The notes: generated from the sequence alone by a model not told the origin. DNA of 64,000 nt from Secundilactobacillus folii (GCF_009720675.1 NZ_WNJO01000004.1:1-64000); one strand, 5' to 3'; counted from the stretch's first letter, positions 42,373-50,725 are shown. Made by a program: numbers and translations.

Positions 42373-42483
42373 GCGCAAAGCAAGGCGTTAAGAGACCGGC
42401 GTAGAAGGCCCTAATAGCGAAAACCCCGGGTTTGGGTTTTGGCTATTAGGGCCTTCTACATAGGTCTCTGCCTTGCTTTGCGC
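42373..42483. repeat. Long nested palindrome, locus 2 (full unit)
   Basis: Four nested arms pair almost perfectly: GCGCAAAGCAAGGC with GCCTTGCTTTGCGC (outer 14 bp), AGAGACC with GGTCTCT, an 18-bp stem 42401-42418 with 42442-42459, and AAAACCC with GGGTTTT around a 7-nt loop. The whole folds to a 111-nt hairpin. Confidence 0.88.
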
Positions 42484-42676
42484 GTTTCGGCTATATAAAA
42501 GGCAACCACGCCGAAAACCCCGGGTTTGGGTTTTGGCTATTCGGGCCTTCTACATAGGTCTCTGCCTTGCTTTGCGCGTTTCGGCAATATAAAAGGCAAC
42601 CATGCCGAAAACCCCGGGTTTGGGTTTTGGCTATTAGGGCCTTCTACATCGGTCTCTGCCTTACTTTGCGCGTTTC
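42484..42676. repeat. Two tandem half-units, 94-bp period
   Basis: The right half of the locus 2 palindrome, from the CCGAAAACCCC loop to GCGCGTTTCG, is repeated twice more. The TTTGCGCGTT landmarks stand at 42477, 42571 and 42665, an exact 94-bp period. Copies differ at few bases (for example TATTCGGG against TATTAGGG). The half-units lack the left outer and inner arms, so they pair only in competition with the first copy's right half. Confidence 0.85.
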
Positions 42677-43027
42677 GAGACAGGACCCTGGAGTCTCTCT
42701 AAAGTAATAATCAAAAGAAGTAAATCATTTAAAAGCGACCCAAGGATAATTCAATCAAGTTAGTAGCTAATACTTCAATTAAATTGGTATTCTTTGTGAA
42801 TTTCCACAAATATTTCATGCTATAAAGGCGATTATTACCTGTTAAATGATGCTTTTATAAAATGTGAAATTAATTTTGCATGACGCTTTCATTCCTGAAA
42901 TATCAACCCCATAAAATTAGAAAGCTCTTAATGAAATTATTAGGATATTTTTGAAGGATTTTGGTAGACTTTCGCGCTTATTCGCGTTAAGATATCAAAA
43001 TCTTGTGAAATAAAAGGGGTGGAACAA
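42677..43027. other. Gene-free AT-rich interval
   Basis: About 350 bp with no credible ORF. It ends in the ribosome binding site of the acetyltransferase gene. I see no clear promoter pair or repeat in it beyond the tail of the preceding repeat array. Confidence 0.5.
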
Positions 43028-43573
43028 ATGTATTTACGTCGCGCAGAAATGAAAGATTTATCACAAATCGAATCAATCATCCAGGATGGCAAAAAGCACC
43101 TGGCGGCTCAACACATTGATCAATGGCAGGGGGGATACCCGAATACCAACGTGCTGGTGGACGATATTCAAAACGGCCACACGATGGTCCTTGTCGAAGG
43201 CTATGAAGTTTTAGGGACGGCTGCGGTCATTCCAGCACCGGACGAAAGCTATCAAGTCATTGATGGTGAGTGGCTGACGCGTGGTGATAATTACGTTGCC
43301 ATCCACCGAGTTGCTGTATCAGCAAATCACCGTGGCCAAGGCCTTTCAGGCAAGTTGTTTGCGGCTATCTTTAAAGAAATTGAAGAACACTCTTCAGTCA
43401 AAGGTATCCGAATTGATACGCATCCTGATAATAAGGGCATGCAGCACGTCATTAAAAAGTCTGGTTTCACTTCAACAGGCACTGTTGAAGTACTGGCCGA
43501 TGAACAAACTTCAGTTCACGATTTTGCTTATGAAAAGCTGACTAGGGCAGGTTCATTAGTAAACGCACAGTAA
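43028..43573 (+). CDS. GNAT-family N-acetyltransferase
   Basis: This is a 181-residue GCN5-related acetyltransferase. The acetyl-CoA motif is YVAIHRVAVSANHRGQGLSGKL near residue 92, followed by IRIDTHPDNKGMQHVIKKSGF as motif B. The N-terminal RRAEMKDLSQIESI is the usual first strand and helix. AAAAGGGGTGG supports the ATG at 43028. The gene is monocistronic with a long terminator; the acceptor is unknown. Confidence 0.88.
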   Translation: MYLRRAEMKDLSQIESIIQDGKKHLAAQHIDQWQGGYPNTNVLVDDIQNGHTMVLVEGYEVLGTAAVIPAPDESYQVIDGEWLTRGDNYVAIHRVAVSANHRGQGLSGKLFAAIFKEIEEHSSVKGIRIDTHPDNKGMQHVIKKSGFTSTGTVEVLADEQTSVHDFAYEKLTRAGSLVNAQ

Positions 43574-43615
43574 CTGACTTTGATAATCTTAAAAAACGCA
43601 TTGCATTAAAATTTT

Positions 43616-43681
43616 GATAAAATAAGCCATTGGCAAATGAAATCTCAGTTGGGAGGTCGTTTGTCAATGGCTTATTTTAAT
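43616..43681. terminator. Long terminator hairpin after the acetyltransferase
   Basis: AAAATAAGCCATTG-G-CAAA pairs with TTTG-T-CAATGGCTTATTTT over about 20 bp, with a T run on the right and an A run on the left, so it can stop both strands. Confidence 0.85.
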
Positions 43682-43789
43682 TTTACAAAGGTGACTTCAC
43701 AGCTGTTAAAAGATTTTAATTTGTAATGCCTAACTCGCTAGCACAATTCCCCTAAAAATGCGATAATGGATGCGCTAGGAGGAATTGGT

Positions 43790-44722
43790 ATGGCAGACAG
43801 CAAAGAAATGACAGGTAAAAAATTCTTCTCGGTCACAATGTTGAATGCTGGTATTACGCTGGTGGAAGCAATTGGTGGCATATTTTCCGGCAGTTTATCG
43901 TTGGTTTCAGACGCCTTTCACAACCTTGGTGACACCTTTTCCATTGTAATCAGCTACATTGCCCACCGAATTAGTCAACGTGATGAAGATGAACGCAATA
44001 CGTTTGGCTATGGTCGAGCTCAAATTTTAGCCGCCATGTTGAACGCTCTTTTGCTGATCGTACTATCCGTTTTTTTGGTGGTTGAAGCTGCCAAACGGCT
44101 GAGTCACCCGGAGACCATCAACGGCGAATTGATGATGGTAGTCGCGGTGATTGGTCTAGCTGCCAATTTAGCCTCCGCTATTTTGATGCATCGCGGTGCC
44201 AAACATAACATGAATATGAAAGCAACGTACTTGCATCTACTGAGTGATACATTATCATCAGTTGGTGTTATCTTCGGTGCGCTGATGATTCAGTGGTACA
44301 ATGTTACCATGATTGACCCGATTATTACGATTATCGTTGCAATCTACATTACTTTTGAATCTTGGCCAATTGTGCGCAATTCCATCACGATTTTAATGCA
44401 GGGTGCGCCACAGATGGATTATGATGCGATCAAGGCTGATTTAATGTCGATTGACGGTATCACCAACGTCCATCACATTCACATTTGGATGATTGATGAG
44501 AATCGGATCATGTTTTCAGCCCACATTAACATGCGCGATATGTTACTGAGTGAAGCGGAACCGATTTACCGTCAAATTGAACGATTGCTGGCCACGAAGT
44601 ACGGTATTTGTCACGTGACCCTTCAGGCAGAGGACGTGCGTGGACGTGATGAGGACATGATTTTGAATGAGGACTTGGAACAGCAATTAAAGACTAGGCA
44701 ACAGGGAAATAGCAAGGAGTAA
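43790..44722 (+). CDS. CDF-family metal cation efflux protein
   Basis: This is a 310-residue cation diffusion facilitator with six helices and a C-terminal cytosolic domain. The metal site residues in SDAFHNLGD (helix 2) and HLLSDTLSSVGV (helix 5) are present, and VHHIHIWMIDEN is the conserved C-domain motif. The H/D pattern suits zinc, cobalt or manganese. AGGAGG precedes the ATG at 43790. The gene 7 nt downstream encodes a DtxR/MntR-type sensor, so the metal may be manganese or iron; that is inference. Confidence 0.9.
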   Translation: MADSKEMTGKKFFSVTMLNAGITLVEAIGGIFSGSLSLVSDAFHNLGDTFSIVISYIAHRISQRDEDERNTFGYGRAQILAAMLNALLLIVLSVFLVVEAAKRLSHPETINGELMMVVAVIGLAANLASAILMHRGAKHNMNMKATYLHLLSDTLSSVGVIFGALMIQWYNVTMIDPIITIIVAIYITFESWPIVRNSITILMQGAPQMDYDAIKADLMSIDGITNVHHIHIWMIDENRIMFSAHINMRDMLLSEAEPIYRQIERLLATKYGICHVTLQAEDVRGRDEDMILNEDLEQQLKTRQQGNSKE

Positions 44723-44729
44723 GATAAGT

Positions 44730-45377
44730 ATGACCCCAATGAAAGAGGATTATTTAAAAATTATCTTCGAACTCGGTGGCACGAGTGAGAAAGTATCAAA
44801 TAAACAGATCGCCATCAGTTTAAACATTGCGGCGGGCTCGGTAACAGAAATGATTAATAAAATGGCTGAAGAGGGCTTAGTCGTTCACGAACCGTACGCG
44901 GGAATTTCGCTAACGTCAACGGGACGTGATTTAGCAGTTACACTGGTTCGCAAGCATCGACTATGGGAAACTTTTTTGGTTAAAAAGCTCAATTTTGCTT
45001 TACCAGATTTGGATGTAGAAGCTGAAAAGTTGGAACACGTGACGAGTGAGAAGTTGGCAAATGCCTTGGATGACGCTTTGAATCATCCAAAAAAGTGTCC
45101 GCATGGCGGCACAATTCCAGATCGTCATGGAAAGTTTGCCGGCGAATCTCATTTGATTTTAAATGACGTGAAGGACGGTCAAACGGTCACGGTGGCAAGG
45201 TTTATTGATAATCATGATTTGTTAACATATCTCGGTGATATTAAGTTGGATATTGGTGATAAGTTAACGGTTAATAAGCATGATCCGTTTGAGGGACCGG
45301 TACTGGTCACGAACCTAACGGATGATCAGGATCTGACGATTGGGTATAAGGCAGCGCATTATATATTTGTAGACTAG
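44730..45377 (+). CDS. DtxR/MntR-family metal-dependent regulator
   Basis: This is a 215-residue regulator in three parts: winged helix-turn-helix (residues 1-60, ISLNIAAGSVTEMINKMAEEGL), a metal-binding dimerisation domain with RKHRLWETF, LEHVTSEK and CPHGGTIP as the likely Mn/Fe ligands, and a C-terminal SH3-like domain from about residue 145. The longer form with the third domain resembles IdeR/SloR more than the short Bacillus MntR. It is expected to sense manganese or iron. It follows the CDF gene by 7 nt. A nested palindrome starts 1 nt after the stop and probably ends the transcript. Confidence 0.87.
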   Translation: MTPMKEDYLKIIFELGGTSEKVSNKQIAISLNIAAGSVTEMINKMAEEGLVVHEPYAGISLTSTGRDLAVTLVRKHRLWETFLVKKLNFALPDLDVEAEKLEHVTSEKLANALDDALNHPKKCPHGGTIPDRHGKFAGESHLILNDVKDGQTVTVARFIDNHDLLTYLGDIKLDIGDKLTVNKHDPFEGPVLVTNLTDDQDLTIGYKAAHYIFVD

Positions 45378-45378
45378 A

Positions 45379-45489
45379 GCGCAAAGCAAGGCGGTTAAAG
45401 ACCGGCGTAGAAGGCCCCAATAGCGAAAACCCCGGGTTTGGGTTTTGGCTATTGGGGCCTTCTACATAGGTCTTTGCCTTGCGGAGCGC
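45379..45489. repeat. Long nested palindrome, locus 3 (full unit)
   Basis: This has the same architecture as locus 2: outer GCGCAAAGCAAGGC with GCCTTGCGGAGCGC (mismatched in the middle three columns), AAAGACC with GGTCTTT, and an 18-bp inner stem. Compared with locus 2, the inner stem reads CCCCAATAGC with GCTATTGGGG instead of CCCTAATAGC with GCTATTAGGG, a paired change; the AGAGACC/GGTCTCT arm has changed to AAAGACC/GGTCTTT in step. Confidence 0.87.
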
Positions 45490-45592
45490 GTTTCGGCTAG
45501 ATGACAGGCAACCACAGGAAAACCCCGGGTTTGGGTTTTGGCTATTGGGGCCTTCTACATAGGTCTTTGCCTTGCGGAGCGCGTTTCGGCAG
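45490..45592. repeat. Nested palindrome, locus 3 (one half-unit)
   Basis: A second right half, GGAAAACCCCGGGTTTGGG and onward to GCGCGTTTCGGC, follows the full unit with one copy only. It carries the same variant bases (ATTGGGG, TCTTTGCCTTGCGGAGC) as the full unit before it, so the two halves have been kept alike within this locus. Confidence 0.82.
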
Positions 45593-45680
45593 TATTTTCA
45601 ATTTGTAGTAATATCGATGGTCTAACGGCTGCTTTCAAAGTATAATCAGAATAGAAACGGATGGAACGGAGGAATCAGTC

Positions 45681-46430
45681 ATGTCGAATAATCGGGGACA
45701 CTTGATGATCAAGACAGCGCTTCATGCAGGGCGGATCATGATTGAAAGTGGTTCAGAAGTTGCGCGGGTCGAAGATACGATCAACCGAATTGCTATCAAT
45801 GCTGGTTTTCCAGATAGTAAGGTCTACGTTACAATCACCGGAATGATGATGTCCATTTCTGGTGAAGAAAATGCCCAGATTGAGCCCGTCTCTTCGCGAA
45901 CCATTGATTTGGAAAAGATTTCATTAGTTAACGATTATTCACGACAGTTTGCTGCAGGCAGCATTTCTCTAGAACAATTTGATGACTTGCTAACTAAACT
46001 CGAGCAAAATCCTCCTTATTTTTCGTTTTGGCTGCAACTGATATCGGCCGGCTTAGTGAGTGGCACTCTGGAAGTTGTTTTTCGAAATAATTATCAGGAT
46101 TTTCTCATTACATGTGTCATCGGATTGATTGGTTGGGCAGTCTTTTATGGTGTTAATCAGTTAGCACGGGTTCGATTTCTGAGCGAGTTTTTAGCATCTG
46201 TCGCAATTGGAGCAATGGCGATTCTTGCTGTGCGCGCTAATTTAGGCAACAGCGTGGATGATATTATTATTGGAAGTGTCATGCCTCTAGTTCCTGGTGT
46301 TCCGTTGACTAATGCGGTGCGTGATATCTTAGCTGGCGACCTGGTCAGCGGGATTGCTAGAGGTATTGAAGCACTGATGAGTGCGATTGCTATTGGCAGC
46401 GGGATCGCCATGATCCTTCAAGTGTTGTGA
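45681..46430 (+). CDS. ThrE-type threonine/serine exporter, N-terminal part
   Basis: This 249-residue protein corresponds to the N-terminal half of ThrE (DUF1212). The soluble start has the conserved AGRIMIESGSEVARVEDTINRIA near residue 13 and then about five helices. The C-terminal half is the separate gene 10 nt downstream. CGGAGG precedes the ATG. Together the pair would export threonine or serine, or another small molecule, across the membrane. Confidence 0.85.
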   Translation: MSNNRGHLMIKTALHAGRIMIESGSEVARVEDTINRIAINAGFPDSKVYVTITGMMMSISGEENAQIEPVSSRTIDLEKISLVNDYSRQFAAGSISLEQFDDLLTKLEQNPPYFSFWLQLISAGLVSGTLEVVFRNNYQDFLITCVIGLIGWAVFYGVNQLARVRFLSEFLASVAIGAMAILAVRANLGNSVDDIIIGSVMPLVPGVPLTNAVRDILAGDLVSGIARGIEALMSAIAIGSGIAMILQVL

Positions 46431-46440
46431 GGACGAATGA

Positions 46441-46923
46441 ATGATTGAATTAGTGACAGATTTAATACTAACTTACATCGCCACAATTACTTTTGGTATT
46501 TTGCTCAACGTTCCCAGACGAGGCCTGAACATGGCCGGCTGGATCGGTACCCTGAGTTATTTGGCCTACAAGTTGTGTATGCTCACTTCTTTAGGCATGG
46601 CGCTGTCCAATCTTATTGGTGCCTTACTGATTGGTATCTTGAGTATGCAGACTGCTCGTTTTAAGAAGATGCCAGTGATCAACTTTAACATTCCGGCATT
46701 GGTGCCATTTGTTCCTGGTGGACAAGCTTACCAGATGGTTAAGAACTTTGCGCTGGGTGATAATTCGCTGGCACTGAGTTACCTATTGCAGGTTGTCATC
46801 ATTGCCGGGGCAATTGCGTTTGGCTTTTTACTGGCAGAGTTATTTAACCGGCTGCAAGCCCGTTTGATGCTCAAGCTATCTAGCCGTTGGCGACATGAGA
46901 ATCGGCATAATCCAAGGTTGTAA
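46441..46923 (+). CDS. ThrE-type exporter, C-terminal part (DUF3815)
   Basis: This is a 160-residue membrane protein with about five helices, matching the C-terminal half of ThrE. NVPRRGLNMAGWIGTLSYLAY near residue 24 and NIPALVPFVPGGQAYQMVKNFALG near residue 87 are the conserved spots. The start follows GAGGACGA, 10 nt after the partner gene. A 24-bp terminator closes the unit. Confidence 0.87.
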   Translation: MIELVTDLILTYIATITFGILLNVPRRGLNMAGWIGTLSYLAYKLCMLTSLGMALSNLIGALLIGILSMQTARFKKMPVINFNIPALVPFVPGGQAYQMVKNFALGDNSLALSYLLQVVIIAGAIAFGFLLAELFNRLQARLMLKLSSRWRHENRHNPRL

Positions 46924-46956
46924 GTCAATATATTCTAGGAACTCGATTAAAATGAT

Positions 46957-47011
46957 AAAAAGCGGTACTAGATAAATTTCTCCCATTGAGAATTTATCTA
47001 GTACCGCTTTT
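46957..47011. terminator. Terminator between thrE-type genes and the DUF1634 gene
   Basis: AAAAGCGGTACTAGATAAATT pairs perfectly with AATTTATCTAGTACCGCTTTT around a 13-base centre. It has A on one side and T on the other and can stop convergent transcripts from both strands. Confidence 0.85.
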
Positions 47012-47082
47012 GTGGTCGAATTTAGTATCTAAATTCAGTCTTGGATTCACTATGTGACGTATTGATACTTTAAAATCAATCT

Positions 47083-47466
47083 TTAAACTGTATGACCAAT
47101 GATAAAACTAATACATAAAATGATCAGTACAGACGTTGTGATCCAGACGTAGAGCGTGTCATGCTCCTTGTAAAAGGCGTAGATTGAAACGACAACACGA
47201 AGTACCGGCGTTAAAATTAAGCAAAACATGCCGACCATCATAACGGCGTAGGGTTTGAGTGCAATAGTCCCCAGCAAAATTGATTTGATCGTCGTTGGTT
47301 GGTGACCAACAGGGTAGCCCCCATTGCCACCATGGACTAACAAGAGAATCAGGCCCAGTAACATGATGATTGCGGCAACGATGACACCAATTTGCAGAAT
47401 GCGACCGATCATGATCTCAATGTGTTCCATTTCTTTTTCGGTGGCACTTGATTGTTTTTCTGGCAT
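47083..47466 (-). CDS. DUF1634 membrane protein
   Basis: This is a 127-residue protein with three hydrophobic helices of the DUF1634 family, a common partner of TauE/SafE exporters. HIEIMIGRILQIGVIVAAIIMLLGLIL near residue 20 is the first helix. GGAGG is 8 nt before the ATG at 47466 on the minus strand; the longer reading to 47481 overlaps the exporter and is less likely. It is 4 nt downstream of the exporter gene in the same operon. The function is unknown. Confidence 0.8.
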   Translation of the reverse strand: MPEKQSSATEKEMEHIEIMIGRILQIGVIVAAIIMLLGLILLLVHGGNGGYPVGHQPTTIKSILLGTIALKPYAVMMVGMFCLILTPVLRVVVSIYAFYKEHDTLYVWITTSVLIILCISFIIGHTV

Positions 47467-47470
47467 CTGG

Positions 47471-48310
47471 TTAACCTCCAATTCCCTTATAGAGCATTTG
47501 TAAACCGATAAATAAAATGACCGGAATAAAGATGATTCGAATCACCCGTGCTGGCAAGACCTGCATAATTCTTGAGCCAAGTACGGCACCAACTAAAATT
47601 CCCAAAGCCAACGGTACCGCGATATTGGGCAGAATCGAACCGTTAAAAAAGTACACCGTGGCACTGGCAGCTGCTGTCACACCCATCATTAAATTACTGG
47701 TGGCCGAGGAAGGCTTTAAAGGCATCTTCATGAAAGTATCCATTGCAGTGACTTTGAACGCACCGGACCCAATTCCAAGCATGCCACTGGCTAGGCCAGC
47801 ACCGAGCATGACAAGAAAACCTTGAGGAACCTGTTCAACTTGGTAATGAACTTCCTTGAATTCGGCTTTGTCGAAGTAGCTGCCGTTAAGTTTTAGCTTA
47901 GTGGCAATTGGGTCAGCTTTGACGTTAGCCAGATTTTCCTGTCCGCGGCGAAGCTTGCGCCACATGTTCCAGCCAGAAAAGACCAGCAGGGCACCGAATA
48001 GCAAATACAAATACTTTGGGTTCAAGACACCAGTCAGTAACGCGCCAGCAATCCCACCGATAGTCGTGGCAATTTCCAAAAACATTGCAACCCTTAAATT
48101 GAGGACCTCATCTCGCAGGTAGGCAATTGTCGAGCCTGAACTGGTGGCGATAACAGCAATGATACTGGCACCAATCGCATATTTGATATCTAACCCCATT
48201 GCCAGGGTTAAAACGGGTGTGATGATAATACCACCGCCGAGGCCTAAAATAGCGCCTGCAATCCCGGCAAATAGACCAACACCAATCATTAGTAGCATTG
48301 TTTGAATCAT
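47471..48310 (-). CDS. TauE/SafE-family membrane exporter, fourth copy
   Basis: This is a 279-residue exporter with about eight helices. GAILGLGGGIIITPVLTLAMGL near residue 22 and GAGLASGMLGIGSGAFKV near residue 172 are the repeated half motifs of the fold. A cytosolic loop of about 30 residues (ENLANVKADPIATKLKL) lies between halves. It has its own GAGAGGA ribosome binding site and is followed by the DUF1634 gene. It differs clearly from the other three exporters of the window; the substrate, perhaps an organic or sulfur anion, is unknown. Confidence 0.86.
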   Translation of the reverse strand: MIQTMLLMIGVGLFAGIAGAILGLGGGIIITPVLTLAMGLDIKYAIGASIIAVIATSSGSTIAYLRDEVLNLRVAMFLEIATTIGGIAGALLTGVLNPKYLYLLFGALLVFSGWNMWRKLRRGQENLANVKADPIATKLKLNGSYFDKAEFKEVHYQVEQVPQGFLVMLGAGLASGMLGIGSGAFKVTAMDTFMKMPLKPSSATSNLMMGVTAAASATVYFFNGSILPNIAVPLALGILVGAVLGSRIMQVLPARVIRIIFIPVILFIGLQMLYKGIGG

Positions 48311-48490
48311 GTCAAATTCCTCTCTTGATTAAGGTCAAAATAATAGCAATTAAAATAATCCTCAACAACTTTAGCATATTTTGGAGTGACTTAAAATGCC
48401 TGATTAAATTGAATGCGGATACATTTAAGGCAAACCTTTTTTAATATTCTACTAACAATCAAGACTTCATATCAGACGTGCAATAATGTA

Positions 48491-48499
48491 TGCTATACT
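48491..48499 (+). promoter_or_regulatory. Extended -10 promoter before the PAP2 gene
   Basis: TG-C-TATACT at 48491-48499 is an extended -10 element, 44 nt before the ATG. No good -35 hexamer is seen at standard spacing, as is common with extended -10 promoters. Confidence 0.5.
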
Positions 48500-48542
48500 C
48501 AATTTTGCAGTGCGAATTCGTAAATAATGGGAGGAAGTAACA

Positions 48543-49208
48543 ATGATCATTGAACAAGAACGCGACCGACCGTATCGTTTGTTGGTTAGCGGAGGCTTGT
48601 TTGCTTTTCTAGCGGCTGTTGTAATGGCCCAATCAGGTCTATTAAACTTCATTGATAGTGTTTTTATTGGTGTGATTCAAAAACATCAGACGAATTTTAA
48701 AGCAACAATTATGACGGTCGTATCCTTTCTTGGTAGTCCAACGATGGATATTATATGGATCCTTATCATTGCTTTTCTATTGTGGGGGTTCAAGTTTAAG
48801 ATTCCGGCTTTATGGGCCATTGGCACTATCATCGGCGGCGACATTGTTGCAACCCTCGCTAAGGATATTGTCCAACGGGCCCGTCCATTTGGTCATTTAG
48901 CAGCAGACAATGGTTACAGTTTCCCCAGTGGCCATGTATTCGGCATGACGCTAGTTCTCGCCGTTTTGTGGATCGTTGTAACACCAATGATCCAGACTGA
49001 TTGGAAACTGATTCTAACGCGGACAGTAATGGTATTGTGGTTGCTTTTACTAGCAGTTTCGCGTATTTATCTCGGTGCGCACTACCCCTCGGATACCTTG
49101 GGGGCAATGTTACTAGCCTACGCATGGCTCCAAATCAGTGAATGGTTATATTTGTGGTTGGCGCCGAAACTGATCAAGATGAGGTTTTTAGCAAATTCAT
49201 ATTACTGA
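48543..49208 (+). CDS. PAP2-family membrane phosphatase
   Basis: This is a 221-residue PAP2/undecaprenyl-pyrophosphatase-type enzyme with about six helices. The three catalytic motifs are in order: KDIVQRARPFG near residue 114, PSGH within SFPSGHVFGMT near residue 127, and SRIYLGAHYPSDTLGA near residue 178. It is likely to dephosphorylate undecaprenyl pyrophosphate or phosphatidic acid outside the membrane. GGAGG precedes the ATG. It stands alone in its transcript; a second PAP2 gene is at 60861. Confidence 0.9.
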   Translation: MIIEQERDRPYRLLVSGGLFAFLAAVVMAQSGLLNFIDSVFIGVIQKHQTNFKATIMTVVSFLGSPTMDIIWILIIAFLLWGFKFKIPALWAIGTIIGGDIVATLAKDIVQRARPFGHLAADNGYSFPSGHVFGMTLVLAVLWIVVTPMIQTDWKLILTRTVMVLWLLLLAVSRIYLGAHYPSDTLGAMLLAYAWLQISEWLYLWLAPKLIKMRFLANSYY

Positions 49209-49228
49209 TCATGATTTAATAAACAATA

Positions 49229-49274
49229 AAGAAGTCTGATTTTCAGTATTTACTGAAAGTCAGGCTTCTTTTTG
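49229..49274. terminator. Terminator between PAP2 and the esterase
   Basis: AAGAAGTCTGATTTTCAGT pairs with ACTGAAAGTCAGGCTTCTT (wobbles) around ATTT, followed by T residues. It sits between convergent genes. Confidence 0.85.
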
Positions 49275-49284
49275 AGACTTAAAT

Positions 49285-50085
49285 TTACAGTGTGTCGTTC
49301 AACCATTCCTCAACTAATGTAACCCAGTGGGCAACGTGCGGCTGATTGGCTTCGCGCTTCCAGGCTGTCAAATGGTTGGCGAGTGCTAATCCATGTGGAC
49401 CGTGGCGGAAGACGTGTAATTCATAGGGTACTTTGGCTTGGCTAAGTGCAGTGGCGTACGCCAAACTATTTGTCGATGGCACTAAGGGATCATCAGCTGT
49501 GACCCAGATGAAAGTTGGCGCGTTTGTCGCAGTCACATGTTCATCTGCAGCTAGTGAATCTGGGTCATCGGTCCACTGTTCAAGCATCCCTTCTTTAACC
49601 GGGAAGCCAAGCTTTGGACTGATTTCAGGGTAGCCCAAAATAACGGCAGCTGGTTTGAACTCTTCACTCTTTGCACCGGCCTGTTCAGCCAACCAAGGCG
49701 CATCCCAGTAATCATTGTAAAGGGCTGCCACCTGTCCACCGACTGAGAAGCCTGCTACGGCCACTCGGTCGAAATCGACGTGCCAGTCAGCGCTTTTAGC
49801 TCGTAGCATGCTAAATGACTTTGCCAGTTCTACCAGTGGTGCTGGATAGAGTGGCTGCTTTTCATCAACTACGCTGTAACGCAGGAAAAAGGCCTGATAG
49901 CCAAGGTTAAAAAAGGCCAGTGCTAATGTTTCAGTTTGCGGTTGCGGAATGTGCGTATACGAACCGCCTGGAATGATGATGACAGCTGGTAAAGTCTGGT
50001 CATCATCGTCAGGGTTTGTGGCGCGCAAGTATCCTTGTAAGTAAGCAGCGGTATCACTGCCGAGTGATTCTTTAACAATTTGCAT
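49285..50085 (-). CDS. Alpha/beta hydrolase (esterase-like)
   Basis: This is a 266-residue alpha/beta hydrolase of the acetyl esterase/BD-FAE type. The oxyanion start IIPGGSYTHI near residue 39, the nucleophile elbow GFSVGG near residue 115, the acid TADDPLVP, and the histidine in FRHGPHGLALA near residue 231 make a complete triad. No signal peptide is present, so it is cytosolic. AGGATG at 9 nt favours the ATG at 50085 over two ATGs directly upstream. The ester substrate is unknown. Confidence 0.85.
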   Translation of the reverse strand: MQIVKESLGSDTAAYLQGYLRATNPDDDDQTLPAVIIIPGGSYTHIPQPQTETLALAFFNLGYQAFFLRYSVVDEKQPLYPAPLVELAKSFSMLRAKSADWHVDFDRVAVAGFSVGGQVAALYNDYWDAPWLAEQAGAKSEEFKPAAVILGYPEISPKLGFPVKEGMLEQWTDDPDSLAADEHVTATNAPTFIWVTADDPLVPSTNSLAYATALSQAKVPYELHVFRHGPHGLALANHLTAWKREANQPHVAHWVTLVEEWLNDTL

Positions 50086-50197
50086 AGTCATCATCCTAAT
50101 TGTAATCTATAATTAAATCAGCTAAAAAAGTGTAGTGTCAAAAACCGATATCCTTATTTTAACGCATTTTGCACTTCTGTAAAAAGGGAACGATCAA

Positions 50198-50725
50198 ATG
50201 ATGGAAAATATTCAGACCAAACGACTGCTTTTGCGGCCATTTGTGGAATCTGACCTGGCTGATTTTTACGCCTTTGTGGGTGATGCCCAAAGTGCTCATT
50301 CAGCAGGTTTTCAGTACGCACACAGTGAATCAGATGCCGCTTATATGTTAAAAAGTCTGACGAAAAAGAAAATTTTTGCAATCGTTGAACTTCGGACACA
50401 GCGAGTCATTGGCAGTATTGGGTTGTACCCGCGGATGGGAAATGATGGTTTGCAGGAACCTCGCACAGCCGATTTAGGATACGTTTTGAACCGTTCATAT
50501 TGGGGTCAGGGTTATATGACTGAAGCTGGTCAAGCGTTGATCAAGGCTCTGTTTGACCAAAATGAGTTAGATACGATTTGGGCGAGCCATCTTCAGGATA
50601 ACCAGCGGTCTAAACGAGTGATCCAAAAGTTGGGTTTCCACTATGTTGACGCGTTTACCCATTCCCAAACCGCCTTATTTCAACCTGGAGCAACCGAATT
50701 GATCTACCGGCGGGATCGGGAATAA
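50198..50725 (+). CDS. RimJ/RimL-type GNAT acetyltransferase
   Basis: This 175-residue acetyltransferase opens with the RimJ/RimL-like MENIQTKRLLLRPFVESDL and contains DLGYVLNRSYWGQGYMTEA near residue 97 (acetyl-CoA site) and NQRSKRVIQKLGF near residue 137. Such enzymes acetylate ribosomal protein N-termini or small molecules. AAAGGGA lies 8 nt before the ATG. No operon partners. Confidence 0.88.
   Translation: MMENIQTKRLLLRPFVESDLADFYAFVGDAQSAHSAGFQYAHSESDAAYMLKSLTKKKIFAIVELRTQRVIGSIGLYPRMGNDGLQEPRTADLGYVLNRSYWGQGYMTEAGQALIKALFDQNELDTIWASHLQDNQRSKRVIQKLGFHYVDAFTHSQTALFQPGATELIYRRDRE

Noticed and set aside
42373-42676. Repeat array as a CRISPR
   Set aside because: The units are long, palindromic and contiguous with no unique spacers, and no cas genes are near.
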